A stretch of DNA of 64,000 nt, taken from Phoma sp. XZ068. Taxonomy: Eukaryota; Ascomycota; Dothideomycetes; Pleosporales; Didymellaceae. Below the pieces are notes generated by a model, which saw nothing but the letters and a program-made list of their open reading frames with translations, made no database searches and had not been told where the DNA came from. The stretch is from assembly GCA_004835665.1 (NCBI GenBank), contig RBKR01000011.1:1426001-1490000 (forward strand), in the 5' to 3' direction. Of this stretch, positions 58,424 through 64,000 are shown one piece after another; the first letter of the stretch is position 1; every line of letters begins with the position of its first letter. The position numbers and the translations under genes were made by a program.

Positions 58424-61400
58424 TTTTAAATACTCTTAAGATAAGTACTACTTTAGAATCCTGTGCTACTACTAGCAACTCTAACACATTATACTATATA
58501 GCTAATAATAACCTTAATATAAAAGAAGAGGCCTAGGCCCCTAACTATAGCTTAGTCTACCTAGTAGCTAAACCTAAGACCTTTAATAGTACTTAAGAGA
58601 AGCTAGAAGACTAGCTTATAAAGTTTAATCTATTCTTTATATTCTAAAGAGAATATATCCCTAAAGAAAAATAAGTTACTCTTATAGCTATATTTATAAA
58701 GGATTATACCTTTACTTAGATTAAGCTCTTTATCTACTATTACTATAGAGAAGGTAGATTAACTAATATTAACCTATAGATAGAGGATTTTAACCTGTTT
58801 AAGGAATAGATTAGACAAGTATTTAGAGTATATAATAAACTAACTATTACTTATTATAATATTTAGTATATCTAATAAACTATATTAGCTACTAACTATA
58901 CTACTAAGTTTTAGCAGCTAGCTATATTTACTAGCTAGAATAATACTATACTAATAACTATGTTTAGATAAGGTCTTAAGCCTAAGGTTAAGAAAGAGCT
59001 TATATAGACTACTATAGTAACTAATATATTTAATAAACTTATTAATAAGTCTATTAGTATTAATATTAAGCTCTATAACTTCTAATAGAAACTAAGAGAG
59101 GACTCTTGTACGCAAGCTATAACTTATATTATTTACCTACCTATAGCTCTATGCAACTAATAGTATAATAATAACTTTTACTATAGATAATATAGTCTCT
59201 AATACTAACCTAATATAGGATACTATATCTATAGTAATACTTATAGTAGCTACTATAGACTTAAGGCTATAGACCTGTCTAATATTAATAAGGGACTAAT
59301 AAATATAAAGCTATAATAGAATAAGAAGAAGAGATATAGCAATAATAGAAGTAATAAGGATAGAACTTGTTATAACTATAGTAAACTAGGCTACTTTACT
59401 AAAGACTATTAATAGAATAAAGTATTCTAATAGATTAATATATTAGTTAATAGACTAAATAGTAAAGATACTAGTAATAAATAAGAAGTTATTACTAATA
59501 GAATTAGATAACTTATAGAAGACCTAGAATTAGAATATAAGGTAGACACTAAGTACTAAGGTATAAGTATTACCTAATCTATAACACTATACTATAAGTC
59601 TTAGGCTACCTAGATATCTAATACTAAAGAAACTATACTATAACTACCTAGATATTACTTAGAAAAGGATAATAATAATTAAGAATAAATAGTATGCTCT
59701 ACTACTATACAGTAAAAGGTATAATATAATATATACTATTAGAAATATAAGTAATATAAAGTTAAGAAAGCTAATAATAAAGCCTATACTAAGTTATATT
59801 AAGACCTAATTATCCCCTCTATTAAGGTAGATAATAAAGAAAACTAGTATAATAAGTTATATAAAGAATACTAATAGTAATATTAGCTAGAAGTATACTA
59901 GAACTAGGACTATAATTACCTAGAACCTAATTATAGCCTAGACTCTAAAAACCTATACTATAGAGCACTATTATAGATAGTGTGCTACTATAATAGTTAC
60001 TAGATATATTATTTAAAGAAACTTAATTTAGGATAGTTTCTAAAGAGACGTCTATATAAACTATAATAAGAAGATTATAAGGAGGACTACTATATACTAT
60101 ACCTAATAGATAAATATAATAATAAATACTTTTTTAGCTAGAATAAGTCTAAGTATAGATAATAAGAACTAGTAGTAAATAAGTAATACTTTAATTAGTA
60201 TTAGTAGACCTACCTTAATCTCTACTATAAAACCTATAAAGAAAAGAAGTAAAGTAATAGCTTTAGATAAGAAAATCCTTTTTTAGGGCAGTACTAGTAG
60301 GCGCTAGGGATTAATCTATTAATAGTGTTAAAAGTAATTACTAACTAATTAAGTTATCTATTAAGGTAAATAGAAGATAGATAAAGGTACTCTTAGACTC
60401 TAGAGTATAGTTTAATTATATCTCTTTATAAGTAGTATAGCTAGCTAGACTATACCTTACTTAGAAGATAATACCTTATCTACTTAGAGTAGCTAATAGA
60501 GAACTAATACTAGAGGAATCTAAGATTATATATAAGGTAACTATAGTACCCTTCTAGATCTATAAACACTATAAGGAAATAACCCTAGACACTTTTAGAA
60601 TAGCTACTTATAATATTATATTAGAACTTCTATAGTTAAGAAAGTATAATCTAGATATTAATTAGAAAAATTAATAGCTTTTATTAAGCTAATATAGATA
60701 TAGTACTACTATATTATAGCCTGTATAGTTTATAATATAACTAGCAAATAAGAAAGAAATTAATAATATCTCTTTAATATATAAGATATACTAAGATAGA
60801 GTAGTTAACTATATAGATATAGAACGCTCTACTAGTTATAAAGTAATAGTTAAGAAGAAAGATAGTATACCTCTTAATATTCTAGATAAATATAAAAGTT
60901 ATATAGAACTCTTCTATAATAAGAAGACTATAAAGATATTACTATAGTATAAACCCTAGAATTATAAGATTAAGCTCTAGAAAGGAAAGAAACTGCCTTT
61001 TAGGCCTATATATAGAATATCTAAGAAAGAACTTAGTATACTTAAGGAATATATTAATAAGAACCTTAAGAAAGAATTTATATAAGAATTAGAATTACTA
61101 GTAGGATTTCTAGTCCTCTTTATACTAAAGAAAGATAGTAAATTATAAATATATATTAACTACTAGAAACTTAATAATATTATAATTAAAAATTAGTACC
61201 TATTACTAAATATTAAGGAACTATAGAATTAGCTATCTAGAGTATAATACTTTACTATACTTAATTTATATAGAGTATATAACTTTATATATATAAAAGA
61301 AGGCAAAGAATAGAAGACTATATTTAGAATATACTATAGTTACTATAAGTATATAGTAATACTATTTAGGCTTACTAACGCACTAGCTATATATTAGGCC

Positions 61401-61835
61401 CTTATTAATAATATATTAAGAGTATACTTAGATATTATAGTAGTAGTATATCTTAATAATATTCTAGTATACTTAGTAATACTAGAAGAATATATTTACT
61501 ATATTAGGGAAGTATTAGAATACCTTAGAAAGGTAGATCTTTAACTTAAACCTAAGAAGTATAAATAGTATAAAGAAGAAGTAGAATTTCTTAGTTATAT
61601 TATAGAAAGATATAGAGTTAAGATAAGTAAAATAAAGATTTAGGTTATAAAAGATTAGCTAACTTCTACTTCTCTTAAGAGAATTTAAGAATTTCTAGAA
61701 TTTATTAATTTTAACTAATACTTTATTAAGAACTATTTACTTAAGGCCTTACTACTTATAAAACTTATATAGAAGAATATACTATTTAAGTAGAAATAAG
61801 TATAAGAGAATACTTTTTAGTTACTTAAATAGTCC
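58424..61835 (+). mobile_element. gag-pol relic of a Ty3/Gypsy retrotransposon, truncated
   Basis: Gag relic 2 carries a second zinc-knuckle trace near 59369 (CYNYSKLGYFTKDY). Near 60.4 kb VLLDSR followed by FNYIS suggests the aspartic protease. From about 61.15 kb the reverse-transcriptase order is readable between stops: YxKLNNIIIKN, FTILNLYRVYNFIYIKEGKE, FRLTNALAIY, LDIIVVVYLNNILVYL (YLDD changed to YLNN), VEFLSYIIERY. It breaks off at 61835 before RNase H, integrase and the 3' LTR. CpA, CpG and TpG are nearly absent by eye, the mark of repeat-induced point mutation. Confidence 0.72.
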
Positions 61836-62214
61836 TAACCCAGATGGGTAGGCCAACCATTCCAATGGTTGATTTAGGGGTACGGATTTGTTAGGGACCA
61901 GGGCTACAGATTTGCCGCGGATATCTTATCATGGGTACGGTTGGTTTTTCTCCCAACTACGGTCGTTCTGCAACAACAGATTGGATCTGCTTCAAACTTG
62001 GACATATGTTTTGCGACAATAACCCGCATTACCTGTGCAAGTTGTAGCGAAATCGGCTTTGTAAATCATGGGGGTAGGGTTTAATGTTGTGGTTAGGGTT
62101 GCGCTAGCGCGCGGACAACAACTGCATCAACACAGCAGAACATCAACACTGTAAACACCAACGCAAGAAAGTAACACACTAAATGCACAGCACAGAGCAA
62201 TTGATTACAGCACA
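61836..62214. other. non-coding junction right of the AT island
   Basis: Base composition switches abruptly from nearly all A/T to normal at about 61836. A small palindrome, CAACCATT-CC-AATGGTTG, lies at 61854-61871. No gene is seen; the right part is the 3' flank of the next gene. Confidence 0.5.
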
Positions 62215-64000
62215 CTATGTGCCTGCAAAAGGCTTACAGAGCTCGATCAAGGTAAGCTGGCGCATTGCACGGGCGGCCGCAGGGCTGTTTGTAGTCCTTT
62301 GGGAGGGCGCAGGCTTGACGCTGTGGTTGTCACCATCTTCGCCGTCTTCCAGCTCGCTGTCTTCAATCTCCTCCACTTGCGTCGCTGATGTCGGCGTGTT
62401 TGCCTCGATCGACAGCGTTGCCTTCTCGCTGATGGATCCGCCAGAGATGCCTTCTGAGCCTAGCCAGGCGTCCAAGGCCATGCTTGCTTTGTGGGCCACC
62501 GGATTCGCCTTCGCAACCAACGTGAGCCAGATGTGCCAGAAGGGGATGCGGAGATCGTTCTCGACCCACGAGTTGGAGATGATGTCGTGCGGCATCAGGC
62601 AGAGCATACCCCAGCCAAGCTGCTTGGCTGCTTCGTACCAGCGGAGCGCTTGGTGCAGCCGCTTCTTGAATCGCTGACGCTGCTGACGCCCCGACGTAGC
62701 GGTGACGGACAGCAGCAGGGCGTCCATGGCCTCGGAGCTGACTTTGCCCCTGCCGCCTCGGTTCTTGGCATCCCTGCTGCGGGCGACGTCTTGCTCCTTG
62801 ATCTGGTCCATCCTCTCGGTGTACGCCTTGCCGAGGAAAGCCATGGCCCAGCGGTACTTGATATGGATGATATCCAGCTCCTGCTCGTAGCGATCGCACA
62901 GGCTCCAGGCGGAGGCGAGCGCGCTCTTCGGCACCGTCGAGGCACTGCTCTTCTGCGACAGCGACCAGCGGGTGCGCGAGGAAGCGGGCGGGCGATCCTC
63001 CACGGACTCCTGCGCAAAGGGTGAACCTTGTGTGCGCCAGCTCCGCAGAAAGGCAGCCGCAGAGGCCTGGGAGGTATTATTGCCGATGGAGCGGGCCTTG
63101 TCGAGCATGCCAGAAGCTGTCAGGTAAGGCGCTGGGGCACTGCTGTACAGGTTGTCGCCATCATCGACCGGCTGCTTGAGGATCCAAGAGATGAACGGCT
63201 CATCCTGCCGCGAGATGGAGGCATAGGCACCGTGTTCCCTGCGAGACGCTGAGTCGGGCGGCGGTACCAACCCAAGGTCCTGTTTCTTCTGCGCTCGTAT
63301 GAGCTCCAGCTTCCTGGCGCGCTCCCGCTCAGCACGGCGGTTTTTGTTAGAGACGCTTGTGATCTGGGCGGGTTCCTCCTGTCCAACCTGTCCATGGACG
63401 GGCTCTTTGGGGTCCTCGGCCGCCTCGGGTTCGCAGGGCGGCGCAAGCTGCTCAGGTTCCTCCGCTTCGTCCTCTGCTTCCAGCGGCGTCGCAGGGCTGG
63501 GAGGCTCGGTGGCTTGTCGGAGGCGCTTCAACGGCCGCGCTGAGCTGGATGCAGCAGCACGCTTTGTCGACGGTGGTGGGGAATCGCGGGGCCGCTGCGC
63601 TGAAGGGGGTTCCTTCTGGAAGCCGTCGCTCGGGCTGCTGGCAAGATCCTGCGCTGCAGAGACCAGCCGGGCCCAAGCATCAGCAGGCAGCGCGTCCTCG
63701 TCGAGCGTCTCCTTCAACAGCCATATCGCCGACAGCGCGGAGTGGGCGACAAAGACAGGCTTGCAGACACTCGTCTCGGCCGGAATCAGCCAGCCTGCGC
63801 TGTGCGGGCGCAATAGAGCATCACGCTGCGAGTCCGAGACAGTGGCCTTGTTCCAAAACAGCTTTCGGTAGTCCAGGTTCGGCGGGTCGTATGCGAGCCT
63901 GTGGGCAAAGCTCGACTCGCTGGCTAGCGGGAAGCTCCGGGGCCCGCCATCGAATTGCTCGGCGGCATCTTCCAACGCGGAGATCCAGGGTAGATTAGAT
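62215..64000 (-). CDS. unrecognised GC-rich protein gene, 5' end beyond the window
   Basis: An uninterrupted minus-strand frame of about 595 codons runs from the right edge of the window to a stop at 62215; no in-frame ATG precedes the well-formed part, so the true start lies outside. Residues early in the visible part (YDPPNLDYRKLFWNKATVS) and later (RQDEPFISWILKQPV; DIIHIKYRWAMAFLGKAYTERMDQIKEQD; HDIISNSWVENDLRIPFWHIW) look like conserved globular blocks, separated by a proline- and acid-rich linker and a basic segment (NKNRRAERERARKLELIRAQKK). No catalytic motif, signal peptide or membrane helix is seen, and I cannot name a family. GC content is much higher than in the neighbouring island. 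Confidence 0.6.
   Translation of the reverse strand, partial: SNLPWISALEDAAEQFDGGPRSFPLASESSFAHRLAYDPPNLDYRKLFWNKATVSDSQRDALLRPHSAGWLIPAETSVCKPVFVAHSALSAIWLLKETLDEDALPADAWARLVSAAQDLASSPSDGFQKEPPSAQRPRDSPPPSTKRAAASSSARPLKRLRQATEPPSPATPLEAEDEAEEPEQLAPPCEPEAAEDPKEPVHGQVGQEEPAQITSVSNKNRRAERERARKLELIRAQKKQDLGLVPPPDSASRREHGAYASISRQDEPFISWILKQPVDDGDNLYSSAPAPYLTASGMLDKARSIGNNTSQASAAAFLRSWRTQGSPFAQESVEDRPPASSRTRWSLSQKSSASTVPKSALASAWSLCDRYEQELDIIHIKYRWAMAFLGKAYTERMDQIKEQDVARSRDAKNRGGRGKVSSEAMDALLLSVTATSGRQQRQRFKKRLHQALRWYEAAKQLGWGMLCLMPHDIISNSWVENDLRIPFWHIWLTLVAKANPVAHKASMALDAWLGSEGISGGSISEKATLSIEANTPTSATQVEEIEDSELEDGEDGDNHSVKPAPSQRTTNSPAAARAMRQLTLIELCKPFAGT

Noticed and set aside
62183..63998. Several plus-strand frames of 150-190 codons
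   Set aside because: Shadows of the long minus-strand frame in GC-rich sequence, where stop codons are rare in all frames.

Overview
The window is a contig segment from a filamentous ascomycete (Pezizomycotina). Genes carry one to three short introns, there are fungal-only families (PKS-NRPS, Zn2Cys6 regulator, RIP-type AT islands), and a Ty3/Gypsy element has been reduced almost to A and T. I cannot name the species; a Sordariomycete or Eurotiomycete would fit.

Left part (0.1-20.9 kb): an intact biosynthetic gene cluster with a SAM methyltransferase-family protein, an Old Yellow Enzyme-type flavoprotein, a P450, a stand-alone trans enoyl reductase and a 4072-residue PKS-NRPS (KS-AT-DH-MT-degenerate ER-KR-ACP-C-A-T-R*). 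This five-gene set is the one known for ilicicolin H (IccD, IccE, IccC, IccB, IccA): polyketide-tyrosine tetramic acid, P450 ring expansion to a 2-pyridone, pericyclase-driven decalin formation, flavoenzyme epimerisation. The product assignment is inferred from gene content. Two divergent promoters serve four of the five genes.

Middle left (21-30.2 kb): a small unknown ORF, deoxyribose-phosphate aldolase, a zinc alcohol dehydrogenase flanked by two inverted copies (one dead, one intact) of a YdcF/DUF218 gene, and a Zn2Cys6 regulator divergent from the intact YdcF gene.

Middle right (30.7-52.8 kb): mostly a gene graveyard. Broken copies of an NmrA-like reductase, a drug-efflux MFS protein, a dynamin-like protein, an ABCC transporter, a TPR/zinc protein, a 2-oxoglutarate oxygenase, another MFS protein and a P450 alternate with one intact MFS transporter and one intact membrane-anchored cysteine-rich protein. 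Several of the in-frame stops are those expected from C-to-T changes (CAG to TAG, CGA to TGA). The set of dead functions looks like the remains of a second secondary-metabolite locus.

Right part: an intact F-box-like gene (53.6-54.9 kb), then a 6.9-kb RIP-mutated island (54.97-61.84 kb) with three LTR copies, two gag relics with zinc-knuckle traces and a reverse-transcriptase relic, then GC-rich sequence with an unrecognised gene that runs off the right edge.
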